Assembly (NCBI GenBank): GCA_902799015.1
Contig: CADBZI010000004.1
Location: 1-64,000 of the forward strand
DNA length: 64,000 nt
From: an uncultured Lachnospiraceae bacterium
GTDB taxonomy: Bacteria > Bacillota > Clostridia > Lachnospirales > Lachnospiraceae
Direction: 5' to 3'
The translations under genes and the position numbers were made by a program. This document shows positions 25,907-36,776 of the stretch, piece by piece. The number at the start of each line of letters is the position of its first letter. The stretch's first letter is position 1. The notes under the pieces are model-generated. The model was not told the origin of the DNA. It searched no databases and saw nothing but the letters and a program-made list of their open reading frames with translations.

Positions 25907-27880
25907 ATGAGTAAGAAAAAAACACAGATTGAAGAAGCCCGGGAGCAGAAAGAGATGAACACGCAGGAGAAGGCGCAGGAAGAGACCAAAAGCACTCAGA
26001 ACCTGGCGGATCAGCCGGAGGATATCAGTGTTCCGGGTGAGATAAAGGACAAGGGAAACAACTGGATGGAAGAACTGAAACAGCAGATCAATGACGGAAT
26101 TGACAGCATTTCAGGCAAAAAGAAGACGGCTGCTTCGGAAGAAGGAGCACCGGATCAGGCAGAGGCGGCAGAGACGGCACTCAATAAGGATCTGCTTCAG
26201 AAAGAACTGGCGGATTCTAAAGCAGGATTGACCCATACGCCGATGACAATGACGCCGGATCTGGAGAAACTGCTGGCGGATGAACTGAAGGAAGAGAAGA
26301 AAAACACCAAACGCTCCGCGCAGATGATCAGCGTGCTCGCGAAGCATAACTTCTACGCGAACGGTCTCACACCGGTGGAACTCAGAACAACGCTGGAGGA
26401 TCTGGGTCCGACCTATGTCAAGATCGGACAGATCATGTCCAGCCGTACCGATCTGCTTCCGGAGAACTACTGCAAAGAACTGGAGACGCTCCGGCAGAAT
26501 GTAAAAGAGCTGGATCCGCAGATTGCGCGCGCGGTGATTGAGGCGGAGACGGGAAAAAAGATTGATGAGATCTACAGTGAGTTCCGCGATGAACCCATCG
26601 GCTCCGCCTCAATCGGACAGGTGCATTACGGTGTACTCAAGGATGGCACGAAGGTTGTCACGAAGGTGCAGCGTCCGCTGATCGCGGAGATGATGGCGAA
26701 GGATTTTGAACTGCTTGGAAAGCTGGCGCCGCTTCTGGATGGCGGGAATGCGGACCAGGATTCCGATGCCATGAGCTTTGCCGCCATCATCAAGGAATTC
26801 GAGAAGGTAACCTGGGAGGAACTGGACTTCCGGGTGGAAGCGGCGAACACAAAATTCTTCAAAGACAGGATCCTTGCAGGCGGCCCGACGACCTGCCCGA
26901 CTGTCATTGACGACCTGACAACAGAACGCATCTTTACCATGACATTTGTGGAGGGCTGCTCTGTTTCCAAAAAGGAAAAGCTCGCCCAGCAGGGGACGGA
27001 TCCCATGCAGGCGGGACGGGATATTCTGGAGAGCTATCTGCAGCAGGTATTTGACGCCGGGATATTCCACGCGGATCCCCATCAGGGCAATATCATGGTC
27101 AGCGGCGGAAAGGTTCACTGGATCGACTTCGGCATGGTCGGCGAGATCACGGAGGCGGACATCACCTCTTTGGAGAAGATTGTTGTCGGACTGCTGCGCA
27201 GTGATACCGATTCGATGGCAGACGGCGTTTTGGCCATCGGATCGAGCGGCGCGGGATGTGACAGAAACAAGCTGAAGGATGATCTGGAACTGTTCTGCGC
27301 TAAGTACATGAGCGTGTCGAGCCTGAGCGATATTGATTTTTCCGCCCTGCTTGGGGAAGTGGTCGATCTGGCCAGCAAGCATCATATCACGATGCCCGGA
27401 AGGTTTACCATGCTCGTGCGTTCTTTCCTGACCATTGAAGGCGTGATGGAACAGCTGTGTCCGGAGCTGGATCTGTTTGAAGTCATCTCCAACAAGCTGA
27501 TGGATCGGATGAAGAAGTCCTTCAGTCTGGAGAAGGAGATCCTGAATCTCGGACAGGGTGTTCTGGATGTCAGTAAGAAGGTAACCAGGATACCGCAGCT
27601 GCTTGCGGACAGTCTGTCAGACATTATCAAGGGCAGGCTGAAGATCAACCTGGAGCTGACCGGGTATGAAGAATTGATCAATGAGCTGGGCGCCAAGATC
27701 AACGATATTATTCTTGTGATCATCGGATGCGCCCTGTTTTCCAGCGGCTGCCGGCTGGCTGCAACGCAGATCCGTCCTGTTCTGCCCAATGGCATGCCTC
27801 TGATTGCATTGGTTGTTCTGATGATCGGAGCCTCCATGCTGATCTATGCGCTGAAACGAATCCTGAAAAAGAAGAAATAA
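25907..27880 (+). CDS. ABC1/UbiB-family protein kinase-like protein
   Basis: A 657-residue member of the UbiB/ADCK atypical kinase family. A charged, low-complexity N-terminal tail (about 1-125) precedes the core. KxGQ-type motif VKIGQIMSSRTDLLP (about 170), ADPHQGNIMV (about 387) and the DFG-equivalent WIDFGMVG (about 405) are intact, so ATP binding is expected. Two membrane helices close the protein (about 600-655). UbiB proteins support quinone biosynthesis in respiring bacteria and lipid handling elsewhere; this anaerobe shows no quinone genes nearby. It starts 12 bases after the HdeD-like gene and is followed by an ABC exporter pair. Confidence 0.88.
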   Translation: MSKKKTQIEEAREQKEMNTQEKAQEETKSTQNLADQPEDISVPGEIKDKGNNWMEELKQQINDGIDSISGKKKTAASEEGAPDQAEAAETALNKDLLQKELADSKAGLTHTPMTMTPDLEKLLADELKEEKKNTKRSAQMISVLAKHNFYANGLTPVELRTTLEDLGPTYVKIGQIMSSRTDLLPENYCKELETLRQNVKELDPQIARAVIEAETGKKIDEIYSEFRDEPIGSASIGQVHYGVLKDGTKVVTKVQRPLIAEMMAKDFELLGKLAPLLDGGNADQDSDAMSFAAIIKEFEKVTWEELDFRVEAANTKFFKDRILAGGPTTCPTVIDDLTTERIFTMTFVEGCSVSKKEKLAQQGTDPMQAGRDILESYLQQVFDAGIFHADPHQGNIMVSGGKVHWIDFGMVGEITEADITSLEKIVVGLLRSDTDSMADGVLAIGSSGAGCDRNKLKDDLELFCAKYMSVSSLSDIDFSALLGEVVDLASKHHITMPGRFTMLVRSFLTIEGVMEQLCPELDLFEVISNKLMDRMKKSFSLEKEILNLGQGVLDVSKKVTRIPQLLADSLSDIIKGRLKINLELTGYEELINELGAKINDIILVIIGCALFSSGCRLAATQIRPVLPNGMPLIALVVLMIGASMLIYALKRILKKKK

Positions 27881-27952
27881 AACATCGGTTCAGCACCCCG
27901 CAACTTGAAACAGAACAGGTGAGAAGAGAAACAGGAGAGGAGAACTGGAAAC

Positions 27953-29314
27953 ATGAGCAATATCCTGAGGCTTGTACTGACCTTGCTCTTTGACGCATAC
28001 AGCCCGGTTCTGGTTGCCGTCAGAGTGTTATACATCATCGGCGCATGGCTGCTTTTTCGCAAGTCCGGTATTGCAAGCTGGTGGTCTCTGATTCCCTGGG
28101 CGAGAGAATATCATATGGGACGCTGCGCTGCCAGAGAGCCGGAAGGGCGCTATTTGTGTGTGACGAGCATGATGGTTACCCTGTTGAGCGTGCTGGGGAT
28201 CTGCGTTCAGTGGAATCCGGATAATAAGACCCTGATCGCTTTGTCTCCGTTGATTGTTGTGATTCTGTTCTCCGTGCTGCTGGCACATTTTGTCTACAAC
28301 ATCCGCGTATTTGCAGGCTTTACCCAGGTGTATGGCGTCAGTAGGTGGTGGCTTGTGTTCTGCATCCTGGACGAGCTGCGCTTTATTCCGATGCTGGTCT
28401 GGGGCGGATCCAAGAAGTATCAGCCGGCCTGGAAGGTGCAGAATCTGAAGGCGGAGATGGAGCGCCTTGCGACGCACGGCAGCGCGGCTTTTATGAAGGA
28501 AGGACTGACGGTCAATCTGAAAGACCGCCATGTGAAGGAGTTTTTCCAGAAGAAATATCTTCTGAAGGATATCCACCTGGCGATTCCGCAGGGCCATCTG
28601 GTGCTTCTGCTTGGCGGTTCCGGCGCCGGAAAGACAACCTTTCTGAATGCCGTGAACGGCTATGAGAAGGCGGATGCCAAGGTGACACTGAACGGAAATG
28701 ACATGTACACCGATTATAAGAAGATGCAGTACGAGGTGGGCTTTGTTCCGCAGCAGGAGCTGATGCGCGGCAAGGATACCGTGAAGAGAACCCTTCTTGA
28801 CGCGGCGAAGCTTCGTCTGTCCAAGGACATTCCGAGCCATGACCGCGAGAAGCGCGTGAATGAGGTAATGGACATCTTCGGCCTGATTCCGGTGCAGGAC
28901 AACCTGGTGGAAAAACTGTCCGGCGGACAGAAGAAGCGGCTGTCCATCTCCATGGAGTTTATCTCCAACCCGTCCCTGTTTATCCTGGACGAGCCCGATT
29001 CCGGCCTTGACGGTGTGATGGCACGGGAACTGTTTGAGCATCTTAGACAGATTGCTGATACCGGCAAGATTGTCATCGTGATTACGCATACACCTGACCG
29101 TGTCATCGATCTGTTTGATGACGTGATCGTTCTTGCGAAGGACAGCTCACGCACCGGACGCCTTGCCTTCTACGGCAGCATCGAGGATGCCCGGACCTTC
29201 TTCGGAAAACAGACGATGGAAGAGATCGTGAAGTCGATCAACCAGAAGGAAGAGGGCGGCGACGGACTGGCTGATGAGTTTGTACTGAAATACGCGGAGG
29301 TGCAGAATGGCTGA
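27953..29314 (+). CDS. ABC transporter ATPase with N-terminal membrane domain
   Basis: A 453-residue fusion. Residues 1-160 hold about four membrane segments with SGIASWWSLIPWAREYHMG and GVSRWWL, as in DUF5684-type proteins. Residues 180-440 are an ABC ATPase of the G/White-like export class, with Walker A GGSGAGKTT (about 221), signature LSGGQKKR (about 322), Walker B LFILDEPDSGLDG and switch His in THTPDR. ATP binding and hydrolysis should be intact. Its stop overlaps the permease ATG by 8 bases, so the two are translationally coupled and probably form one exporter. The substrate is unknown; the context suggests lipid or envelope components. Confidence 0.85.
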   Translation: MSNILRLVLTLLFDAYSPVLVAVRVLYIIGAWLLFRKSGIASWWSLIPWAREYHMGRCAAREPEGRYLCVTSMMVTLLSVLGICVQWNPDNKTLIALSPLIVVILFSVLLAHFVYNIRVFAGFTQVYGVSRWWLVFCILDELRFIPMLVWGGSKKYQPAWKVQNLKAEMERLATHGSAAFMKEGLTVNLKDRHVKEFFQKKYLLKDIHLAIPQGHLVLLLGGSGAGKTTFLNAVNGYEKADAKVTLNGNDMYTDYKKMQYEVGFVPQQELMRGKDTVKRTLLDAAKLRLSKDIPSHDREKRVNEVMDIFGLIPVQDNLVEKLSGGQKKRLSISMEFISNPSLFILDEPDSGLDGVMARELFEHLRQIADTGKIVIVITHTPDRVIDLFDDVIVLAKDSSRTGRLAFYGSIEDARTFFGKQTMEEIVKSINQKEEGGDGLADEFVLKYAEVQNG

Positions 29315-30608
29315 TAAGAATGGAAATACTTCTGCAAGGCAGCTGGAAGTGCGGCATCGCAGCCGTTTCGGGCAGATCGGAATCTATTTCGGCAAGTTTA
29401 TCCGGATGTTTGTCTATCAGAGCGACTGGAAGGTGCTGCCGATGGCTGCGCTGATCGCCGGCCTTGTCGGATTCGCTCTGGGCAGGGAATTCAGAATCAA
29501 TATGGAGGGGACGCTTACGGCGACATTTGCGGTCGTGTGCGTATGCATATGGAACGGATCCTTCAACTCGATTCAGGTGGTCTGCCGGGAGAGAGGAGTC
29601 GTAAAGCGGGAACATCGTTCCGGGATGTATATTTCATCCTACATTCTGTCTCACATGATGTATCAGCTCCTTCTGTGCATCCTGCAGACGGTGGTAACCC
29701 TGATCGTGCTGCATCTTGTCGGCATGAAATTCACAGGCAGCGGAATGTTTACCCCCTGGATGGTGGTGGATGTCGGCATTACACTGTTCCTGATTACCTA
29801 TGCCTCCGACCTGCTGTCATTGTGGATCTCGACGCTGGTACACAGCACGACGACGGCCATGACGATCATGCCTTTCGTGCTGATCTTTCAGCTGATCTTC
29901 TCGGGCGGTGTATTCTCGATCCCGAAGATCGTCAGGCCGATTGAGATGCTGACAATCTCAAGCCCGGGCCTCAAGGCGCTGGCGTCTCAGGTGAATCTCA
30001 ATGAGCTCCCCTACTCGGCCGTGGACAAGATGATCAGGATGGTGGATAAAGTCGAGATAGGGGGAAGGGTTACCCTCGGCCAGGTGCTGGACCTGCTTCA
30101 GGACGAGGAGAATCCGACGGTTTCCGATATCAGGTCCATCACAGTCGGCAGCAGGATGACCCTCCGGGAGATCGGAGAGGATCTGCTGAACAATGACAGC
30201 TACGCGGATCTTCGCAGTCAGAAGCTGACCGACAGCCTGACGGTTGGAGAGGTCGTGTCTTCACTGATGCAGGAGGGTGTGCTTGATGAGGTCCTTGATA
30301 CGGAAGTCGGCAAGACCATGACATTTGGGGAGGCCGTTGACTATCTTGCGGCCGATGATACGGTTTCGCAGCACCGGGATGCAGGGCTTGATATTCATAT
30401 GACAGTGGGAGACGCGATCGATCTCATCGGCCGTGAAGAGACCATGGCCAATATCAGGAAAACGGCATCTGAGTCGATGTATGATCCCGATTATGAACAT
30501 ACAGACGAAAACATTATCGGCAACTGGCTTCATATTCTGCTCTTTGTTCTCGTATTTGCCGTTTTGTCCATCTTCACGCTGGAGTTTATTGATAAGGACA
30601 AGCGGTAA
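29307..30608 (+). CDS. ABC-2 type permease with an internal five-unit repeat domain
   Basis: A 433-residue membrane subunit, partner of the ATPase before it. Residues 45-230 hold five membrane segments of the ABC-2 fold and a final helix lies at 410-430. Between them, residues 250-395 form a soluble domain of five related units of about 28 residues. Each is built on a pattern like MTxGEAxDxLxxDDxxxxxR: VTLGQVLDLL, MTLREIGEDL, LTVGEVVSSL, MTFGEAVDYL, MTVGDAIDLI. This repeat is not part of the usual ABC-2 permease and by topology should face outside the cell. It may bind a ligand or the MscS-like protein downstream. Confidence 0.85.
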   Translation: MADKNGNTSARQLEVRHRSRFGQIGIYFGKFIRMFVYQSDWKVLPMAALIAGLVGFALGREFRINMEGTLTATFAVVCVCIWNGSFNSIQVVCRERGVVKREHRSGMYISSYILSHMMYQLLLCILQTVVTLIVLHLVGMKFTGSGMFTPWMVVDVGITLFLITYASDLLSLWISTLVHSTTTAMTIMPFVLIFQLIFSGGVFSIPKIVRPIEMLTISSPGLKALASQVNLNELPYSAVDKMIRMVDKVEIGGRVTLGQVLDLLQDEENPTVSDIRSITVGSRMTLREIGEDLLNNDSYADLRSQKLTDSLTVGEVVSSLMQEGVLDEVLDTEVGKTMTFGEAVDYLAADDTVSQHRDAGLDIHMTVGDAIDLIGREETMANIRKTASESMYDPDYEHTDENIIGNWLHILLFVLVFAVLSIFTLEFIDKDKR

Positions 30609-30692
30609 CGGAAGAAATGCATCCGACAGCAGAAGCGGATCTGCCGGGGAGAAGTCCTGCGGACAGCCGTGAGAGAAGGAGTACATGCATCT

Positions 30693-33596
30693 ATGGGGAT
30701 CAGTGTTAAGAGAACCATCCTGACAATTATCCTGGCGTTTCTTTTTGTGATTGCATTCGGGTGGGTGATCATGATGCAGAATCATGCCACCCTGGTCAGA
30801 AACCAGTCCACGGACGAAACTCTGAGACGGGAAGAATTTACCCAGGCGAAGCATGATATCGAATCCGCCTGGAGAATCATGGAAAAAGACATCCGGGAGC
30901 AGTATCAGGTGGATGCTGCACTTTTAGCGCTGGAGCTTTGCAATATTATCGAAGAAAGTGAAGATGAGGCGATCGCGGTGTATTCCAGCGGTGCTGTTAT
31001 GAAGGTGGAAAACGGCTCGATCACGGCGCCTGAGGAGACTGACCGGAAGCTTGGCCTGAACGCGGACCTGTTCGAAGGCAGCCAGGGCCTCTTTGCGTCT
31101 CCGGCAGATGCCGGCACCCTGGTTGTCTACAGCAGGATCAGCGGACCTTATTACTTTGTAGAGTGGCATGAGGATACCAGCTTACAGCAGGAAGTGGAAG
31201 ATGTGCTCGATATACCGGACATTCTCCGGAAGGAGGAAGCGGCGTATCATGTCTGTGCCCTGTGTTACAAGGAGGATCCCGCGGCAGAAAATGGCGTGAG
31301 GATTCTGTATTGCAACGATATCATCACCGATCTGGAAGAAGTCTTTCAAAAAGCAGCGATGCAGGATCCGTCTTCCTATGAAACAGAAGAAGCACTCTCC
31401 GGCCGGTATGGTGTCCTGTCTTTGCAGGATGCCACTTTCCATTATGTGAAAGGGGAAGTTCCGGCGATCGGCGGTCACCTGATACTGATGAAGATACAGC
31501 CGAATCTTTACGTCAAAGCGCTCAGCCAGGGTACCTATATGTTTACAGCCCTGATCCTTTTCTTTGCGGGTCTGATTGCAGCAGGCATCTGGCTCTATTC
31601 CTATATCCGGAATAATGTCCTGACCATCTCTTCGGAAAAACGGTACCGGCCTTCCAATGTCCGCCGTTATGCGGCACTGTACGGAGTCGTCGGCGCGATT
31701 CTTATCTTCCTGAGCGGCCTGCTGATCTATGCGCTCAACGAACTGTATGACGATACGGCAGGAGGCAAGGAAAGACTGAGGACAGTGGAAGAGAGCCTGA
31801 GTATGCACGCCGACCGGGTGAAGCAGAATATGGACCGTTTCACTGAGCACTATCTGAACTATGGATCCCATATCGCGGAGGGCCTGGATAACTATCCTCA
31901 GCTGCGGGATCCGTCTGTTCTGCAGACGCTCTCAGACAGCATCTCCGCATCTTCGATCACACTGTATGACGCAAACGGAGAGGAAACCGTGAGCAGCAGT
32001 GATTATATCGGCCTTTCTCTCGGCAAGACCCCGGAGTCCTCTACATATGATTTCCGGCGGATTCTCAATGGTGTTCCTTCTATCGTACATGAAGTGGAAA
32101 CCGATGAAATCACGGGAGAGAGCGGAATCAGGGTCGCCGTGCGGATCCGGGACACGGAGGATCCTTCCCGGTATGGCGTCATGATCCTCTGCATAGATCC
32201 GGTGCTGCTTGAATCCAACCTTTCCCAGATGACAGACGCGGTGCTGATGAATCTGTCCGGAGAAAATGTCATCCTGTGCATCGCAGATCAGGAGTCGGGA
32301 GAGATTCTCTCTTCCGGCAGAGAAGAACTGGTGCACAGGGATGTCTCCGCACTTGGACTGAATCCCGGCCAGATGTCTGGTTCTGTCATCCGGAATGTGA
32401 ATACGGAAGAGGGCTCCATGTTTATCACCACTTCCTCCCTGGGCTCTGACGGTGGTTTGGTGACCGGTGCCAAAGCGGGTGAGCTGACTGCTGTTTACGC
32501 AGTGATGAAGGAGTCTGATACATTCGGCATGCTCGCATCGGCTCTGACCGGTTGTGCATTGTTCCTTGTCATGTATGGGGTATTGTCCTGGATGCTGCTT
32601 GGCGGTTACACGGAGGAATGGTATCAGAAAAATCTGAAAACGAAACAGTCTGAGGAGAGCATCGAAAAGCGCTGGCAGGGAGTCGGAAGCTATCTGATCT
32701 CCATCCGGCCGGAAAAGATCGGACTGATCACAATGGAAATCATCCTCGGGCTGTATCTGCTGCAGCAGATTCCCATCTCTCGTTTCAATACGGCGCTTTC
32801 CCGCAATTCCGTGTATTACTATCTCAATTCAGGAAATTGGGAAAAGGGATTGAACCTCTTTGCGATTGCGGGCATCCTTCTTCTTCTCGGCCAGATCCTG
32901 CTGGCTGTAATTGCGGTGCGGATTGTGCTGACGGTCATTTCTTCTTTTGTCGGAGGGAAGGGAAAAACGATCTGCAGGCTGATCAAAAGCCTTGTGATGT
33001 ATCTGGCACTTTTCACGTTCCTGATTCTGGCACTGAATGATCTGGGCCTGAGCATGAGCACGATTCTGGCAGCGATCGCCACGCTTGGCATCGCGGTGTC
33101 TCTGGGCGCCCAGCACTTTGTGTCGGACATAATTGCGGGATTGACCATGGTGTTCGAGGGAACGGTCCATGTCGGCGATATTGTTGACCTTGGGATTGGC
33201 ATGAAGCTGTATCACGGGACCGTGCAGGAGATCGGCCTGCGCTTCATCCGGCTTCTGACCCATGACGGGAATATCGTGGCGCTCAGCAATCGTGACATCA
33301 ATACGATGACAAATATGATGCAGATGAATTCCATCTGCAGATGTGAGTTTACGGTCTCCTCGGACTATGTGATCGAGGAGATTGAGCAGATGCTGAACAG
33401 AGAGCTTCCCGCCATCGGGACGCAGGACCGGAGGATTCTGCGCGGCCCGGATTATCAGGGGATTCTCTCCCTGGATGACAGCCGCATGACCGTCTTGATC
33501 ACGGCAGAGTGCAAAGAAGAGGATCTGTTTGATGTCCAGCAGATTCTGATCCGGTCGGTACAGCGCATATTCAAGCAGAACGGGTACGATCTCTGA
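30693..33596 (+). CDS. Large MscS-family mechanosensitive channel with extracytoplasmic sensor regions
   Basis: A 967-residue protein. One membrane segment at the N-terminus is followed by an outside region (about 35-275), two more segments (about 280-360), a second outside region (about 370-600) and four to five C-terminal segments. The pore helix and beta domain carry IATLGIAVSLGAQHFVSDIIAGL and VGDIVDLG, which are MscS signatures. It should open under membrane tension, and the two large outer regions suggest added ligand or envelope sensing. The ATG at 30693 has GAAGGAG 13 bases upstream; a GTG at 30669 is an alternative. It closes the HdeD-UbiB-ABC operon. Confidence 0.85.
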   Translation: MGISVKRTILTIILAFLFVIAFGWVIMMQNHATLVRNQSTDETLRREEFTQAKHDIESAWRIMEKDIREQYQVDAALLALELCNIIEESEDEAIAVYSSGAVMKVENGSITAPEETDRKLGLNADLFEGSQGLFASPADAGTLVVYSRISGPYYFVEWHEDTSLQQEVEDVLDIPDILRKEEAAYHVCALCYKEDPAAENGVRILYCNDIITDLEEVFQKAAMQDPSSYETEEALSGRYGVLSLQDATFHYVKGEVPAIGGHLILMKIQPNLYVKALSQGTYMFTALILFFAGLIAAGIWLYSYIRNNVLTISSEKRYRPSNVRRYAALYGVVGAILIFLSGLLIYALNELYDDTAGGKERLRTVEESLSMHADRVKQNMDRFTEHYLNYGSHIAEGLDNYPQLRDPSVLQTLSDSISASSITLYDANGEETVSSSDYIGLSLGKTPESSTYDFRRILNGVPSIVHEVETDEITGESGIRVAVRIRDTEDPSRYGVMILCIDPVLLESNLSQMTDAVLMNLSGENVILCIADQESGEILSSGREELVHRDVSALGLNPGQMSGSVIRNVNTEEGSMFITTSSLGSDGGLVTGAKAGELTAVYAVMKESDTFGMLASALTGCALFLVMYGVLSWMLLGGYTEEWYQKNLKTKQSEESIEKRWQGVGSYLISIRPEKIGLITMEIILGLYLLQQIPISRFNTALSRNSVYYYLNSGNWEKGLNLFAIAGILLLLGQILLAVIAVRIVLTVISSFVGGKGKTICRLIKSLVMYLALFTFLILALNDLGLSMSTILAAIATLGIAVSLGAQHFVSDIIAGLTMVFEGTVHVGDIVDLGIGMKLYHGTVQEIGLRFIRLLTHDGNIVALSNRDINTMTNMMQMNSICRCEFTVSSDYVIEEIEQMLNRELPAIGTQDRRILRGPDYQGILSLDDSRMTVLITAECKEEDLFDVQQILIRSVQRIFKQNGYDL

Positions 33597-33639
33597 CATC
33601 AAGAATTGCCGTTGTCATGTCAGCGGCAGATATGGATAC

Positions 33640-33669
33640 TTGACATTTTGAAACAGACTGATTTATAGT
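33640..33669 (+). promoter_or_regulatory. Promoter of the dapL operon
   Basis: TTGACA (33640-33645), 18 bases, TATAGT (33664-33669), followed by a leader of about 145 bases to the dapL start. Confidence 0.7.
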
Positions 33670-33731
33670 TGTTCCGATATCAATGGCGATATCCAGGCAG
33701 CTTATTCCAGGAATTGATTTCGGAAGCAATG

Positions 33732-33774
33732 GCGCTCCGGGTTTATTTAATGACCCGAAGCGCTTTTCTTTTTT
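33732..33774 (+). terminator. Leader terminator (attenuator) upstream of dapL
   Basis: GCGCTCCGGGT (33732-33742) pairs with ACCCGAAGCGC (33753-33763) over 11 bp with one mismatch, and TTTTCTTTTTT follows. It lies after the promoter and 48 bases before dapL, so it should act as an attenuator. Upstream in the same leader TTCCGA/TCGGAA arms and a GATATC palindrome could form a competing fold, and CAATGGCG occurs twice (about 33681 and 33727). No known riboswitch class is recognised. Confidence 0.6.
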
Positions 33775-33821
33775 GCAAAACGAATCAGGAGACATGGAAG
33801 GATCTCAGAAAGGACACAGTT

Positions 33822-35036
33822 ATGGCAAAGGTGAATCGAAACTATCTCAAGCTTCCCGGAAGCTATCTGTTTTCCATGATCGGGGAACGGATCCGCACCT
33901 ATCAGAAGCAGCATCCGGACGCGGATATCATACGCCTTGGGATCGGAGATGTGACGCAGCCGATTGCGCCGGAGATTATCCGGGCTTTGCATCATGCGGT
34001 TGATGAGATGGGGAACGCGGAAACCTTCCGCGGCTATGCGCCAGATCTGGGTTATGCCTTCCTGCGGTCTGTGATTGCCGAAAAGGATTACCGGGACAGG
34101 AACTGTGAAATCTCTGAAGAGGAGATCTTTGTCTCAGACGGAGCAAAATGTGACTGCGGAAACATTCAGGAAATCTTTTCCGCGGACAATCGGATCGCTG
34201 TCTGCGATCCGGTCTATCCGGTCTATGTGGACTCCAATGTGATGGCAGGCAGGACAGGGGTGTATGAGCCGGAAGCGGCCAGGTTTCAGGATGTGATCTA
34301 TCTGCCGTGTACAAAGGAAAACGGATATGTCCCGCTTCTTCCGAAAGAAGTTCCGGATCTGATCTATCTTTGCTTCCCGAACAATCCGACCGGGGCGGTC
34401 ATGAAGAAAGAGAACCTGCAGGAATGGGTGGACTATGCCAGAAAGCATGGATCCGTGATTCTGTATGACGCGGCATACGAAGCCTATATCTCAGATCCGG
34501 AGATTCCTCACAGTATCTACGAGTGCGAGGGTGCCCGGGAATGCGCGATCGAATTCCGGTCCTTTTCCAAAACGGCAGGGTTTACCGGTCTGCGGCTGGG
34601 ATTTACGGTGGTTCCGAAGGACCTGAAAGTGGAGGGAACAGCACTGTGGCCGCTGTGGGCAAGACGGCACGGCACCAAATACAATGGAGCGCCGTATATC
34701 ATTCAGCGGGCAGGAGAGGCGGTTTATTCCAAAGAGGGAAGAAGACAGGTCCGGGAGCAGATTGCATATTACATGGAGAATGCGAGGATTATTTACGACG
34801 GATTGCGTTCATCGGGGTATGAGGTATCCGGAGGGGTCAACGCCCCGTACATCTGGCTGCGGACGCCGGAGGGAATGACGAGCTGGGAGTTCTTTGATGT
34901 TCTTCTGGAGCAGGCCGGGGTTGTCGGTACGCCCGGAGCAGGCTTCGGACCTGGCGGGGAAAACCATTTCAGACTGACTGCCTTCGGCAGCAGAGAGAAC
35001 ACGGTGGAAGCGGTGGAACGAATCCGGAAAATGTGA
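33822..35036 (+). CDS. dapL: LL-diaminopimelate aminotransferase
   Basis: A 404-residue class I/II pyridoxal-phosphate aminotransferase. Residues such as [32 protein letters not shown] and [14 protein letters not shown] match DapL, which converts tetrahydrodipicolinate plus glutamate to LL-diaminopimelate in one step. The PLP lysine is Lys250 in [12 protein letters not shown]. The product feeds lysine and peptidoglycan. The ATG at 33822 is supported by AGAAAGGAC; the longer frame from 33669 reads through the leader terminator. It is the first gene of a run with pyrG, glmS, glnA and a NitR-like regulator. Confidence 0.93.
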   Translation: MAKVNRNYLKLPGSYLFSMIGERIRTYQKQHPDADIIRLGIGDVTQPIAPEIIRALHHAVDEMGNAETFRGYAPDLGYAFLRSVIAEKDYRDRNCEISEEEIFVSDGAKCDCGNIQEIFSADNRIAVCDPVYPVYVDSNVMAGRTGVYEPEAARFQDVIYLPCTKENGYVPLLPKEVPDLIYLCFPNNPTGAVMKKENLQEWVDYARKHGSVILYDAAYEAYISDPEIPHSIYECEGARECAIEFRSFSKTAGFTGLRLGFTVVPKDLKVEGTALWPLWARRHGTKYNGAPYIIQRAGEAVYSKEGRRQVREQIAYYMENARIIYDGLRSSGYEVSGGVNAPYIWLRTPEGMTSWEFFDVLLEQAGVVGTPGAGFGPGGENHFRLTAFGSRENTVEAVERIRKM

Positions 35037-35069
35037 AGAACGCTGCTTTCGTTCTTGAACACAGCATGA

Positions 35070-36683
<1,614 letters not shown>

Positions 36684-36692
36684 GGAAGGCAG

Positions 36693-36747
36693 CCGGTCGC
36701 GGCGCAGCAGAAGACCGGAGAAACTCCTGCATTTGCCGCAGCAGGAG
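36693..36747 (+). other. Tandem hairpins between pyrG and glmS
   Basis: CCGGTC/GACCGG (36693-36718) and CTCCTGC/GCAGGAG (36724-36747) form two neighbouring stems just before the glmS ribosome site. A pair of adjacent hairpins is the shape bound by ANTAR proteins, one of which is encoded downstream, but the loops are larger than the six bases usual for such targets. No glmS-ribozyme core is evident. Confidence 0.35.
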
Positions 36748-36776
36748 CGCATCAAAGATGGAGGGAGAGAATAATT

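Noticed and set aside
36684..36776. glmS ribozyme
   Set aside because: The gap is only 93 bases and lacks the ribozyme core; two simple hairpins fill it.
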